The translations under genes and the position numbers were made by a program. From JADLHS01 sp964539515 (lineage in GTDB: Bacteria; Verrucomicrobiota; Verrucomicrobiia; Limisphaerales; JADLHS01), in contig CAZIJO010000005.1 in the NCBI GenBank assembly GCA_964539515.1, positions 1 through 64,000 of the forward strand: a stretch of DNA of 64,000 nucleotides. Direction: 5' to 3'. Numbering within the stretch: position 1 is the first letter of the stretch; every line of letters starts with the position of its first letter. The notes beneath the pieces are model-generated. The model saw only the letters and a program-made list of their open reading frames with translations. It made no database searches and was not told where the DNA came from. This document shows, in pieces, positions 35,546 to 46,033 of this stretch.

Positions 35546-38218
35546 GTGCGATGTCTCTGGGCGCTGCTGATGGTCGGGCTGCTTGCCGCTTGGGTGGCGG
35601 AGGCCCAACCGGCCAGTCCGCCGGTGGTCAACCACGCCCCGAATGCCTCGAGTCGCATCATCGAAGCAGCCGGACAAGTGGAATTCGCGTCGGGCGGAAC
35701 AAACTGGCAGTCGGCCACCGTCGGTCTCGCTTTGAAACCGGGCGACCGCGTCCGTACCCGGGCGCTAAGTCGTGCGGCGGTGCAACTCTCCGACCGCAGC
35801 GTCATCCGATTGAGCGAGCGCACCACGCTCGAAATCCTGCCCCCCCGCCGTGCTGAGCGGCGACGCTTCGGTCTGCCGGGCGGCGCCATTTTTTTCTTAA
35901 ATCGCGAGCAGCCGGCCGACATTGAATTTGACACGCCGCTCGCGGCGGGGGCGATCCGCGGCACGGAGTTTTTGCTCGAGGTCGCCGAAACCGATTCTGC
36001 CCTGCGGCTGGCGCTCATCGACGGCCGCGTCGCCTTGAACACCGGCGCGGGAGAAGTGGCGCTCGAACGGGGCCAGGAACTTCATTTGGAACCCGGCCAA
36101 CTCCCGAAGGTAAGCGCCCTGATCAACGCCACCGCCGTCATCCAATGGGCTCTCTACTACCCGGCCGTGGTCAATCCGGCTGACTTGGCGCTGGGCCCGG
36201 ACGAAGCGGGCGAATTGAGACCAGTGCTGAGCCATTATGAATCCGGCGATCTGCTGGCGGCACTGGCTGCCTGGCCAGAGAACGCACCAATGAACCGGCC
36301 GGGCGTGCGAAGCCTCCGCGCGCAGTTGGAACTCGCCGTCGGCCGGGTGGTGGAGGCCGAGTCCCTGCTGGCAACCGTGTCCGATGACCTGCCCGTCAAA
36401 CGTGCGCTCACCGGACTCATCCGGGTCGTGCGTAGCGAAACTCCACGAGCCGAGACTCGCGCCGAGCGGGCGTCCGAAACACCAGGCTCCGCCAGTGAAG
36501 CGCTCGCCCAGAGCTACGCCTTCCAGCAAGCCGCAAATCTGGAAGCCGCCCGGGCCGTGGCGCGAACGGCGGTGGCATTATCGCCGAACCTGGGCTTCGC
36601 CCGCATGCGGCTGGCAGAATTGGAATTCGCCTTCGGTAATCGTCGTGGGGCATTAACCGAACTGCGGCAGGCCATGGAACTCGCACCGCGTCTTGCCCCC
36701 GCTCATTCTCTCGAGGGATTCATCGAGCTCGATCGCGGCGACGTGCGCGCGGCGCGAACGGCATTTGCCCGCGCCCGTGGATTGGATGGCGGGCTCAGTC
36801 CCGCCTGGCTGGGTGATGGGCTTTGCCTGATGCGTGAGCGCAAGTACGTCGAGGCGCGGGCCGCGTTTCAAATCGCTTCCGCGCTGGAGCCGCAACGCGG
36901 CCTGTTCCGGGCTTATCTGGGCAAGGCCGCGAGCGACTTGGGGGATTTTCGGGCGGCCCAGAAGGAGTTTCGACTGGCCGAACAGCTTGATCCGAACGAT
37001 CCCACCGCCTGGTTGTACTCGGCACTGGATTTATGGCAGCATAACCGCCTCAACGAGGCCATCCGCAGTCTCGAGCATTCCGTCGATCTGAACGACAACC
37101 GGGCAATCTTCCGGTCGCGGCTCCTGCTCGACGATGATCGTTCCGTCCGAAGCGCCGATCTGGCCGCGCTTTACGGTGACGTGCGGTTGCCGGAAGTCAG
37201 CTACCACACCGCGGCGCGGGCGGTGTCCGACAGCTACGCGAATTTTTCCGGCCACCTGTTCTTGGCCGACAGTTATGAGGCGATGCAGAGCGCAAACAGC
37301 TTTGATCTCCGGCTGGAAACGCCGCGTCAGAGCGAGTTGCTCGTCGCGAACCTGCTCGCCCCGCCGGGTGGCGGTAATCTCTCGCAGTTGCTTTCGCAGC
37401 GGGAGCACCTGCAGTTTTTCGACCCGCGTCCGGTCGGGCTGAGTTCGCTCACCCAATACGGCAGCCAGGGAGACTGGCGCCAGGCGGGCACGGTCTTTGG
37501 CACGATTGACGGATTCAGTTATGCGTTTGACGCGCTATATGAAAATCTCAATGGCCAGCAGCCGAATGGCCAGTCAGAACAACGCCGATTAATGCTCACG
37601 CTCAAGCAGCGGGTCACGGCGGACGACGAGGCCTATTTCCAGATTGGCAACTACAAGGCTGAATCGGGTGACGTCGCGAATTACTATGATCCGGCCGCGG
37701 CCACACCGGGGTTCCACGTGGAGGAGGAGCAAACGCCGACCCTCTACGCGGGCTGGCACCACACTTGGGCGCCGGGCAGCCACACCTTGTTCCTGGCTGC
37801 GCGACTGGAAGACCAGTTGTCGTTGTTTGATCCGGACAAGGATATTCTTTTTCTCCTGACCGGCCTGTTCGGCCCGCCGGTCAACCAGGTGCAATCCGGC
37901 CCGGTTGTCCCCCCGGTGGACCTGAATTTCGCGAGCGAGTTCACGCTGTATTCGACCGAACTCCAACAGATTTGGGAAACCGCCAATACCTCACTTATCG
38001 TCGGTGGCCGCTGGCAGTCGGGCGACGTGGATTCATCTGCGACGATGACTCGCATTCTTCCCGCCACGGATGAACAGGTGAGCAGTTCCCTCGAACGGGG
38101 CGATATCTACGCTTATGGTACATGGCAAATCCTCGATCCGCTGCGACTGGTTGCCGGCGTCAGCTATGATCACCTGACGTACCCCAAGAATGTCGATCTC
38201 CCCCCCTTTGCAACGTGA
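35546..38218 (+). pseudogene. FecR-TPR-outer-membrane beta-barrel fusion, main part, cut by in-frame TGA
   Basis: GTG 35546 is chosen since it opens the signal peptide RCLWALLMVGLLAAWVAEAQ; an ATG at 35180 is in frame but upstream of the promoter. Residues about 45-200 form a FecR domain (GLALKPGDRVRTRALSRAAVQLSDRSVIRLS, GAIRGTEFLLEV). Several TPR units follow (ARAVARTAVALSPNLGFARMRLAELEF, AAQKEFRLAEQLDPNDPTAW). From about residue 540 the sequence becomes amphipathic strands of a TonB-receptor-like barrel (YAFDALYENLNGQQPNGQ). TGA at 38216-38218 stops the frame after LPPFAT, but barrel strands continue in frame to 39040; GGA would restore the chain. Confidence 0.75.
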
Positions 38219-38257
38219 GAAACCTCCCGCGATCTGGTTGCCCCCAAAGCGGGGTTC

Positions 38258-39040
38258 TTGTTCGAGCCCTGGCAACGCGGTTTGTTCCGAGGAAGCTATA
38301 CCAAATCGCTGGGGGGACTTTACTTCGACAACAGCGTGCGCCTCGAACCCACGCAGGTGGCCGGTTTCAACCAGGCGTTCCGCAGTTTGATCCCCGAAAG
38401 CGTAGCGGGCCTGGTAGCGGGAACGGAATTCACCACGGCCGGCGTGGGCTTTGATCAATCCCTGCCCAGCGGTACGTGGTTTGGTGTTGAACTGGAGCAA
38501 CTCGATTCCAATGGCGAGCGTGATGTCGGGGCGTTCAGCAGCTTTATTCCGGTAGTCGCTCCGGCGACGGCCACCACCACCCTCCAATCCTTGGATTATC
38601 GCGAGCGGAATCTGGCGGTGTATGCCGGCCAGTTGCTCGGCGACAACTTCTCCGTCGGCGGCCGCTATCTGATGAGCCAGGCGGATTTGAACCAGGAATT
38701 TCCGGACATTCCTCCGACCGCCACCGGTCTCAACCAACTGGAAGGGGATGAGCAAGCCACGTTGCAACAGCTCGCGCTGTCTCTGAACTTTCACCATCGC
38801 AGCGGGTGGTTTGCCCAATGGCTGTCCACCTGGTATCACCAAGACAACTCCGATCTGCCGGATGCGAACTTCTGGCAGCACAATCTCGCTGCGGGCTATC
38901 GTTTCCCCCGCCGCCGCGCGGAGGTGCGATTGGATCTGCTCAATATTTTCGACACGGACTACCGTCTCAATCCCCTGAATTTACACGCGGTACTGCCCCG
39001 GGATCGCACCCTTGCAGTCAGCCTGCGCCTTAATTTCTGA
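38258..39040 (+). pseudogene. C-terminal barrel part of the FecR-TPR fusion (same frame)
   Basis: In frame with 35546-38218 across a single TGA. First start-like codon is TTG 38258. It supplies the final barrel strands (YRERNLAVYAGQLLGDNFSVGG, RAEVRLDLLNIFDTDYRLNP) and ends in LAVSLRLNF with a terminal phenylalanine, the outer-membrane insertion signal recognised by BamA. This motif shows that the complete protein is an integral outer-membrane barrel of TonB-dependent-receptor type (no plug motif recognised). Confidence 0.72.
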
Positions 39041-39438
39041 CCATGGTGAACGAGGAGACGACGAGGAGCTTCCGTGCCGCATTGCTCCGGAACAGCCTCG
39101 GATCATCTTAACGAGCGTTGTTTCGCCGATGACCGCCCACGCGCGTTACGGCAATGCATCCGTTCGGGGTATGAATCTCCCGACGAAAGGCCCAACCAGC
39201 TGAAGTAGTCGTGAAATCGGAGTTGAGGAGCCAAGTAACCGCGGTTTAAGCGTCCTCGCTTTTTCCTCTTTTCCGCGTCGAAACGTTTTAAGCCGTTAAC
39301 CGGATCACAACAGTCGATCCGCCCCTGGTGGCTGGGGTTTTAGGTTGCTGAGATACCTGGCTGTCACGGCGGCACATCCGTTTCAGAAAAAGTTGGTCTC
39401 GACACAAACGGACGGTCCGACCCATTTTAGCTGGGCCG
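39041..39438. other. Intergenic region, nothing firm
   Basis: About 400 bp between the barrel gene and the GH95 gene. No gene, no convincing promoter. A GGGGTTTTAGGTTGCT string (39334-39349) was considered as -24/-12 but lacks the T and C of TGGC and any upstream dyad. Confidence 0.5.
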
Positions 39439-41781
39439 ATGAAAACGAAACTCTTCCGCTTCTGGTCTTCATTTCTTTTCGCTGGCGTTGCCAGCGCGGC
39501 ATCCGTCCTCCCTACCGGCCTGCCGGACGAATCGCTGAACTTGAAACTCGCGGCTCCGATTCGCACTTGGGACGAAGCCGTGCCGCTCGGCAATGGATTA
39601 CTCGGCGGCCTGCTTTGGGGCGAAACAAACCTTTTGCGACTCTCACTCGATCGCGGCGATCTCTGGGATTTGCGCACTCCACCGGAGATTCACGAACCGG
39701 GGTTCACCTATCAAAACCTCACGCAGCTCGTGCGCGAGCGGAATCAGAAGGAGATCAGCCGGCTCTTCGACGACCCGTACAACCAGCCCACCCCGACGAA
39801 AATTCCCGCTGGTCGGCTGGAGATCTTGCTTGATCCAGCCCAGTCGGTGGAGCGGTTTGAATTGAAACTCGCCACGGCAGAAGGCCGGGTCGAGTTGGGC
39901 AACGGCCAGTTTGGAGAGGCTTTTTTCAGCGCGACGAAGCCGGTCGCCTTGCTGCGTATCGCCGGCCCGGCGCCGAAGGAGATTCGGTTGCTGCTGCCAG
40001 GCTCAGGCGGCGGCGACACGGGGCCCTCCAGTCATGCGGTGGCAAAATTGGGCTATCCCGCTGCGCGAGAGGGCCGCCAGGGCGACGCCCTCTGGTTTGT
40101 CCAGGAGACCGCCGGCCCTCTTAAATACTGCGTGTTTGCCGAGAGTCAGCGACAAGGGGATGCGACGTTGGTGGCCGTTACCGTGACGGCGTCAAGTGGA
40201 GGCATAGATGTTGTGCGGGAGGCGCGGCGGGTAACTTCCGCCGCCCTTCGCGCGGGTTACATGGCATGCTTCAAGTCGCATCAGGCGTGGTGGGCAAATT
40301 TTTGGGCGCAATCAGCAGTGACGCTTCCGGAATTGGACATCCGGCGGCACTATTATCTCGTGCGCTACTTTTACGGCGCCGCCTCCCGACTGGGAGCCCC
40401 ACCGATGCCATTACAAGGGGTGTGGACGGCGGATGCGGGGTCGCTCCCGCCATGGAAGGGGGATTATCATAACGATCTCAATACCCAGATGACTTACATG
40501 GGTTATCAGGGCGCGGGCCATTTTGAAGAAGGAAGCAGTTTCCTCGACTTCAACTGGAAATTGCTGCCCGCCTATCGCCGCTTCGCCCGGAACTTTTACG
40601 GCACGGACGGCGCCAACGTTCCCGGGGTCATGTCCCTGGACGGCGAACCGCTCACCGGTTGGGGGCAGTACTCGCTTTCCCCCACGATGGGGCCCTGGAT
40701 TGCCCATCTGTTCTATCTGCATTGGCGATACACCGGCGACGCGAAATTTCTTCGGACGCGAGCCTATCCGTGGTGCCGGGAGGTGGGGATTTGTTTGAAA
40801 GGCTTGCTAAAGCCGGACGCCCAAGGCGTCCTGGTGCTGCCATTGTCATCGTCCCCGGAAATCCACGACAACCGGTTAAGCGCCTGGCTGCAACCGAACA
40901 GCAATTACGATCTCGCCTGCTTGAAAATGTTGTTTCTTGCGTTGCGCGAGATGGCGGTGGCGTGCGGCGAGTTCGGTGAAGCCCGGGACTGGGGTGCCAC
41001 GGCGGCGGCGTTGGGTGACTGGCACGTGAACGCCGACGGCGCGCTCAAGCTCGACGCCAGGGAGGATCTCGCCGAGAGCCATCGGCATCTCTCGAACTTG
41101 ATGGGGCTGTATCCGTTCGACCTGATCACCATCGAGCATGGCGAGCGCGAGCGGCAGATCATCCGCGCCAGCCTCGAGCAATGGGATCAGCTCGGCACGA
41201 AGCAGTGGTGTGGCTACAGCTTCAGCTGGATGTCCGCGCTGCGCGCCCGAACTGGGGACGGTGAAAAGGCCGTGCGCAACCTCGACATTTTCGTGCATGC
41301 CTTTTTGTTGCGAAATGGTTTTCATGCGAACGGCGACCAGACGAAGTCCGGATTTAGCAGTATGACCTACCGGCCCTTCACGCTCGAAGGCAACATGCTG
41401 GCCGCTGCCGCCGTGCATGAAATGTTGCTGCAGAGCTGGGGTAATGTAATTCGCGTATTCCCGGCTGTCCCGTGGCGCTGGCACGCGGTGGCTTTTGAGA
41501 ACCTGCGGGCTGAAGGCGGCCACCGGGTTTCCGCGCGCCGCGAAAACAACGCGACCACCTGGTTGCGCGTGGTGGCCGGAGCCAACGGTGAGTTGTTGAT
41601 CCGGGATAATTTCGGCGGTCGCGCGCCGGTTTGGAATTGCAAGGATGTCCGGCAGGATGGCAACAACTACCGGTTGCATGCCAGGAAGGGCATGGTGATT
41701 GAAGGGAAGCTGCCAATGCCGCAGCGGATTCCAGCAGCACCCGCGGACGCCGCCTCGCGGCTGACAAACGACCGCCCTTAG
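39439..41781 (+). CDS. Secreted GH95-family glycoside hydrolase (alpha-L-fucosidase/galactosidase type)
   Basis: 780 residues with signal peptide (FWSSFLFAGVASAASVLP). GH95 hallmarks: N-terminal beta domain starting WDEAVPLGNGLLGGLLWGE; the catalytic-loop motif DYHNDLNTQMTYMGY (about residues 341-355), whose Asn-x-Asn pair here reads Asn-Asp-Leu-Asn; HRHLSNLMGLYPFD (about 549-562) of the (alpha/alpha)6 barrel; and a C-terminal beta-sandwich. GH95 enzymes invert terminal alpha-1,2-L-fucose or L-galactose from host or algal glycans. Usual family size is 750-850. Monocistronic by spacing. Family firm; exact sugar unknown. Confidence 0.85.
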   Translation: MKTKLFRFWSSFLFAGVASAASVLPTGLPDESLNLKLAAPIRTWDEAVPLGNGLLGGLLWGETNLLRLSLDRGDLWDLRTPPEIHEPGFTYQNLTQLVRERNQKEISRLFDDPYNQPTPTKIPAGRLEILLDPAQSVERFELKLATAEGRVELGNGQFGEAFFSATKPVALLRIAGPAPKEIRLLLPGSGGGDTGPSSHAVAKLGYPAAREGRQGDALWFVQETAGPLKYCVFAESQRQGDATLVAVTVTASSGGIDVVREARRVTSAALRAGYMACFKSHQAWWANFWAQSAVTLPELDIRRHYYLVRYFYGAASRLGAPPMPLQGVWTADAGSLPPWKGDYHNDLNTQMTYMGYQGAGHFEEGSSFLDFNWKLLPAYRRFARNFYGTDGANVPGVMSLDGEPLTGWGQYSLSPTMGPWIAHLFYLHWRYTGDAKFLRTRAYPWCREVGICLKGLLKPDAQGVLVLPLSSSPEIHDNRLSAWLQPNSNYDLACLKMLFLALREMAVACGEFGEARDWGATAAALGDWHVNADGALKLDAREDLAESHRHLSNLMGLYPFDLITIEHGERERQIIRASLEQWDQLGTKQWCGYSFSWMSALRARTGDGEKAVRNLDIFVHAFLLRNGFHANGDQTKSGFSSMTYRPFTLEGNMLAAAAVHEMLLQSWGNVIRVFPAVPWRWHAVAFENLRAEGGHRVSARRENNATTWLRVVAGANGELLIRDNFGGRAPVWNCKDVRQDGNNYRLHARKGMVIEGKLPMPQRIPAAPADAASRLTNDRP

Positions 41782-41842
41782 TAGGGATCGCAGTTTTCTG
41801 CGCCCCCAGCCAGTTTGGTTGGAATCGAGCCATGGCAGGGAA

Positions 41843-41879
41843 AACCCCCGTCGCCGGCTTGAGGCCAACAGCGGGGGTT
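41843..41879 (-). terminator. Intrinsic terminator of the small cysteine protein gene
   Basis: AACCCCCG and CGGGGGTT form an 8-bp stem (41843-41850 with 41872-41879). Read on the minus strand the hairpin ends in GGGGGTTTT, the expected U-tract, 23 bp after the stop of the gene at 41902. It could also slow plus-strand transcription from the GH95 gene. Confidence 0.7.
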
Positions 41880-41901
41880 GTAAAAGGAGAGGAGTGTCGA
41901 A

Positions 41902-42240
41902 TTACTTGGCCAATTCGATTTTTGCCGCGGTGAATTCAAGTTTGCCGTCCACCTTTTTGCACGTGCCCGTGGCCGTGGCTTTCTTGGTTTCCGAACAAAC
42001 ATTCGAGTGAAACTTCTTGCTCGTGTCGTTTTCCGCAAGGTAGTAAGTGGTCTTTTTACCATCCTTTTCGACTTGGATCACGTTTTGGCATTTGGCGGTT
42101 TCTTTCAGCGCACATTTGCCGCACTTGGCATCACCGGTGATGGTGATTTCCTTGCCTTTATCTTCGGCCACGGCCGGAACGGCCAGGGCCAGCATGAACA
42201 GGCCGATTGCACCGGCCAGAATGACTGAGGTTCGTTTCAT
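41902..42240 (-). CDS. Small secreted cysteine-motif protein
   Basis: 112 residues with a clear signal peptide (VILAGAIGLFMLALAVPAVA). The mature part has CGKCALKETAKCQNVIQV and a distal C in SNVCSETKKATATGTCKKVDG, a pattern recurring in small periplasmic proteins of Planctomycetes and Verrucomicrobia, possibly metal- or disulfide-bound. It ends in a single beta domain like bacterial OB-fold proteins (TATGTCKKVDGKLEFTAAKI). Leader A/C-rich (CACCAACCAAATATATC) with no Shine-Dalgarno; followed by an intrinsic terminator, so monocistronic. Confidence 0.75.
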   Translation of the reverse strand: MKRTSVILAGAIGLFMLALAVPAVAEDKGKEITITGDAKCGKCALKETAKCQNVIQVEKDGKKTTYYLAENDTSKKFHSNVCSETKKATATGTCKKVDGKLEFTAAKIELAK

Positions 42241-42445
42241 AGTTTGATATATTTGGTTGGTGTTTACAGCTTCAGCGACGAGCCTACTACAACGTGGCGT
42301 CGGATGCCATCAAAATTTATTAAGTGGTTGATTAAGCGCATGCGATTGACTCGGCAAGCGGGGTGAAATCGGTTGACTTGGAAGTTGAAAGGGTTATCCC
42401 TCTGCATCCCGACCGGGTCGGGACGCAACGCCAAAACGCAATCCT

Positions 42446-43915
42446 ATGATGAGAAGCCTAATGCAAAGAACTGAAATCCACTCTCGTGGCCCGCTTTACT
42501 TTCTGCTGGCTGCGTTGGTCTTTGCCGGTTGTTCTCCCGTGGAAAAATCCGGGGAGGCAAAGCGGACGACCGTTGCCGAAAGCCGGAAGGTTCAGGACGA
42601 CCGCACGGCACTGGATGAGTACGTGGCCACACCCGATACGAATTACAGCTTTCAAGTGGTGAACACCATCCCCGGCAAGAATTTCACCACGTACATCGTC
42701 GACATGACTTCTCAAGCCTGGCTCACGACGAACGAAGTCGATCGGCCACTGTGGAAGCACTGGATGGTTGTCGTGCGCCCCGACAATGTGACCAGCTCGA
42801 AATCTTTGCTTTTTATTGGTGGTGGTGGAAACGGTGGCAAACCACCCGCTGGTGCCGATGGCAACCTCGTCAAAATTGCCCTGGCCACCAAATCGGTGGT
42901 GTCCGAGCTGAAAATGGTGCCCAATCAGCCTTTGACGTTTGCTGGAGAAACCGAAGGGCGGAAAGAGGACTCCCTGATCGCGTATACGTGGGACAAGTTT
43001 CTCCGGACCGGCGACAAAAAATGGCCGGCCCGGCTGCCGATGACCAAATCCGCCGTTCGCGCGATGGACACCGTCACCGCCCTCTGTGGCAGCACGGCCG
43101 GCGGGAATGTTAAGGTGGATGGCTTCGTGGTGGCGGGTGGATCAAAGCGGGGTTGGACGACCTGGATGACGGCGGCGGTGGACAAACGGGTGGTCGCGAT
43201 TGTCCCCATCGTGATTGACGTGCTCAACATGGAAGCCTCCATGCGGCATCACTACGCCGCCTATGGATTCTGGGCGCCGTCCGTGGGGGATTATACGGCA
43301 TTCCGCATCATGGATTGGACCGGCACGCCGGAGAATCAGGCATTGCTGAGGATCGAGGAACCGTACCAATATCGCGCCCGCTTTACGATGCCCAAGTTCA
43401 TCGTCAATGCCGCGGGCGACCAGTTCTTCCTGCCGGACTCATCGCAGTTCTATTTCGACGACCTCCCTGGGGTGAAGTATTTGCGCTATGTGCCCAACGC
43501 GGACCATTCCCTCAAGGGCTCCGACGCCTATCTGACGTTACTCGCATGTTACAACGCCGTGCTCTATGATCGCCCTTTGCCGAAGTTTTCGTGGGCTTTG
43601 GAAAAGGACGGCGCCATTCGCGTGACCACGCAGGACAAGCCGACGGAGGTCAAGCTCTGGCAGGCGACGAATCCGGAGGCGCGCGATTTTCGGATTGAGA
43701 CGCTGGGACCTAAATACACCAGCACCGTCCTTACCGATCAAGGCGGCGGGGTTTACGTGGGCAAAGTTCCGGAGCCCGCCAAGGGTTGGACGGCCTTTTT
43801 TGTTGAACTCACCTTTCCGACCGGTAATCCGGAGCCATTCAAATTTACCACTCAAGTCCGCGTGGTCCCGGATGTATTGCCATACAAGTTTGTGAGCAAG
43901 GGAAAACCGCAGTGA
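42446..43915 (+). CDS. PhoPQ-activated pathogenicity-related (PqaA) family lipoprotein
   Basis: 489 residues. Signal with lipobox LVFAGC, so the protein is a membrane-anchored lipoprotein. PqaA family blocks: TSQAWLTTNEVDRPLWKHWMVVVRP, DGFVVAGGSKRGWTTWMTAAVD (serine nucleophile in GGSKRG), VNAAGDQFFLPDSSQ (aspartate) and YVPNADHSLKGSD (histidine), giving a complete alpha/beta-hydrolase triad. The family's substrate is unknown; it is linked to antimicrobial peptide resistance in enterobacteria. Stands alone between minus-strand genes. Confidence 0.88.
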   Translation: MMRSLMQRTEIHSRGPLYFLLAALVFAGCSPVEKSGEAKRTTVAESRKVQDDRTALDEYVATPDTNYSFQVVNTIPGKNFTTYIVDMTSQAWLTTNEVDRPLWKHWMVVVRPDNVTSSKSLLFIGGGGNGGKPPAGADGNLVKIALATKSVVSELKMVPNQPLTFAGETEGRKEDSLIAYTWDKFLRTGDKKWPARLPMTKSAVRAMDTVTALCGSTAGGNVKVDGFVVAGGSKRGWTTWMTAAVDKRVVAIVPIVIDVLNMEASMRHHYAAYGFWAPSVGDYTAFRIMDWTGTPENQALLRIEEPYQYRARFTMPKFIVNAAGDQFFLPDSSQFYFDDLPGVKYLRYVPNADHSLKGSDAYLTLLACYNAVLYDRPLPKFSWALEKDGAIRVTTQDKPTEVKLWQATNPEARDFRIETLGPKYTSTVLTDQGGGVYVGKVPEPAKGWTAFFVELTFPTGNPEPFKFTTQVRVVPDVLPYKFVSKGKPQ

Positions 43916-44112
43916 CGATTGGCGGACGGCTTGTGGTGTCATTCCACCGCGAACCGACGCTCTGGCTGCGGGCGAGTATCGAGGGGGAGGGGGGGACGTC
44001 CTCATCCCTACCGCACAAGGCTTTGTTCACCCCAGCGGATGAAATCAGCGACTCACGGGTTACTGGCATCCGTCGAAACCACAACAAGTTCGCACGGCGA
44101 TCCAGGCAACGA

Positions 44113-44920
<808 letters not shown>

Positions 44921-45076
44921 GGCTAGTTAGATTTCACCCAATTCTACCGCAAAACCACACTTTTCCTTACTCATTTTCGACTCGATTGTCAAACGGCGGT
45001 CATCGCGATTTCAAGCTGCCGCAGGCATCATACTGACCAAACCGAATCCGGCGGCTAACAGGCAATCCGTTCCCGC

Positions 45077-46006
45077 TCATTTCGGTGCTGAAGGCGGAGT
45101 CGGTTTAATCTCGGGGAGATTCCGATCGAACCAGTCAGCCATGATTTTGACTTCCTCGGGCAGGGTTAACCACGGATGTCCGCCTCCTTGCTTTACGATT
45201 AATTCAGCGCTGCCGCCGGCTGCCTTGAGAGCGGCGACCATTTTCTGCGATTGCTGCAGCGGCACCAACGGATCGGCATCGCCGTGGATAAGTAGAAACG
45301 GGATGGGTCGTTCTTTGACTTGTAGCGCCGGGGAAAGTAGACGGGTGCGCTCCGCAATCTCTTCCTCTGAATGGCCCTTGATGCCGCCGAGAAATAATAG
45401 GTCGGCCAGCAGCTTCATATCGGCTGGCTTGCCGTTCCAATCGATAAAGTCCGTGGGGGGAAAGAAAACCGCGGCGGCGCGGACTTGGGTACCAAAGCGT
45501 TGCAAAGGTTGGCTGGCATCGGGTTTTCCGGCCTCGGGCGTAACTGCCACCAGGGTCGCCAGGTGTCCGCCGGCCGAAGCGCCGGTGAGACCGAGCCGTT
45601 CAGGATCAATCTTATGCTCTGCCGCGTGCAGCTTGATGTAACGGATTCCCATTCGCACGTGGTTTGCCATCTCCAGACCGGTGTAGCGCGTGCGGGAACC
45701 GGGCCGGATGGCAAAGACCGTGTAACCGCGGGAGCAAAAAATCCGGTACAATTGTGCCAGGGTGTGGTCCCGAATTTTGCCGCGGTCCGAATGCCACGCC
45801 CCGCTCGCCACGTCCACGATGGCGAGGCCGTTAGCTTTTTCCTTTGGGGTGAACACATCCATCAGCAGGCCAGTGCCGTGGACTTCGCCATAAACGGCAT
45901 CCATCTTTTGCTCGTACGGCAGGGAAGCGTTGTCCTGGGCATTGAGGCGCGCATCCAACAAGAGTCCAAGCCCTGTGGCAACCAGAACGCGAATGATGAT
46001 TTTCAT
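45077..46006 (-). CDS. Secreted alpha/beta hydrolase, acetyl-esterase/BD-FAE-like
   Basis: 309 residues with signal peptide (VLVATGLGLLLDARLNAQ). Core motifs: IVDVASGAWHSDRGK (oxyanion region), LTGASAGGHLATLVAV (nucleophile Ser in GxSxGG), LIHGDADPLVP (Asp) and KQGGGHPWL (His). Such enzymes deacylate acetyl- or feruloyl-polysaccharides. The gene lies 27 bp downstream of a second, clearly related hydrolase (46034-46951), so the two form a paralogous pair in one transcription unit. Confidence 0.82.
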   Translation of the reverse strand: MKIIIRVLVATGLGLLLDARLNAQDNASLPYEQKMDAVYGEVHGTGLLMDVFTPKEKANGLAIVDVASGAWHSDRGKIRDHTLAQLYRIFCSRGYTVFAIRPGSRTRYTGLEMANHVRMGIRYIKLHAAEHKIDPERLGLTGASAGGHLATLVAVTPEAGKPDASQPLQRFGTQVRAAAVFFPPTDFIDWNGKPADMKLLADLLFLGGIKGHSEEEIAERTRLLSPALQVKERPIPFLLIHGDADPLVPLQQSQKMVAALKAAGGSAELIVKQGGGHPWLTLPEEVKIMADWFDRNLPEIKPTPPSAPK

Positions 46007-46033
46007 ATAGTCAGTGCGGAGGCGGAGGAGCGT

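Noticed and set aside
39334..39349. GGGGTTTTAGGTTGCT as a fifth sigma-54 promoter upstream of the GH95 gene
   Set aside because: The -12 half is good but the -24 half lacks TGGC and no TGTTCC dyad lies upstream.
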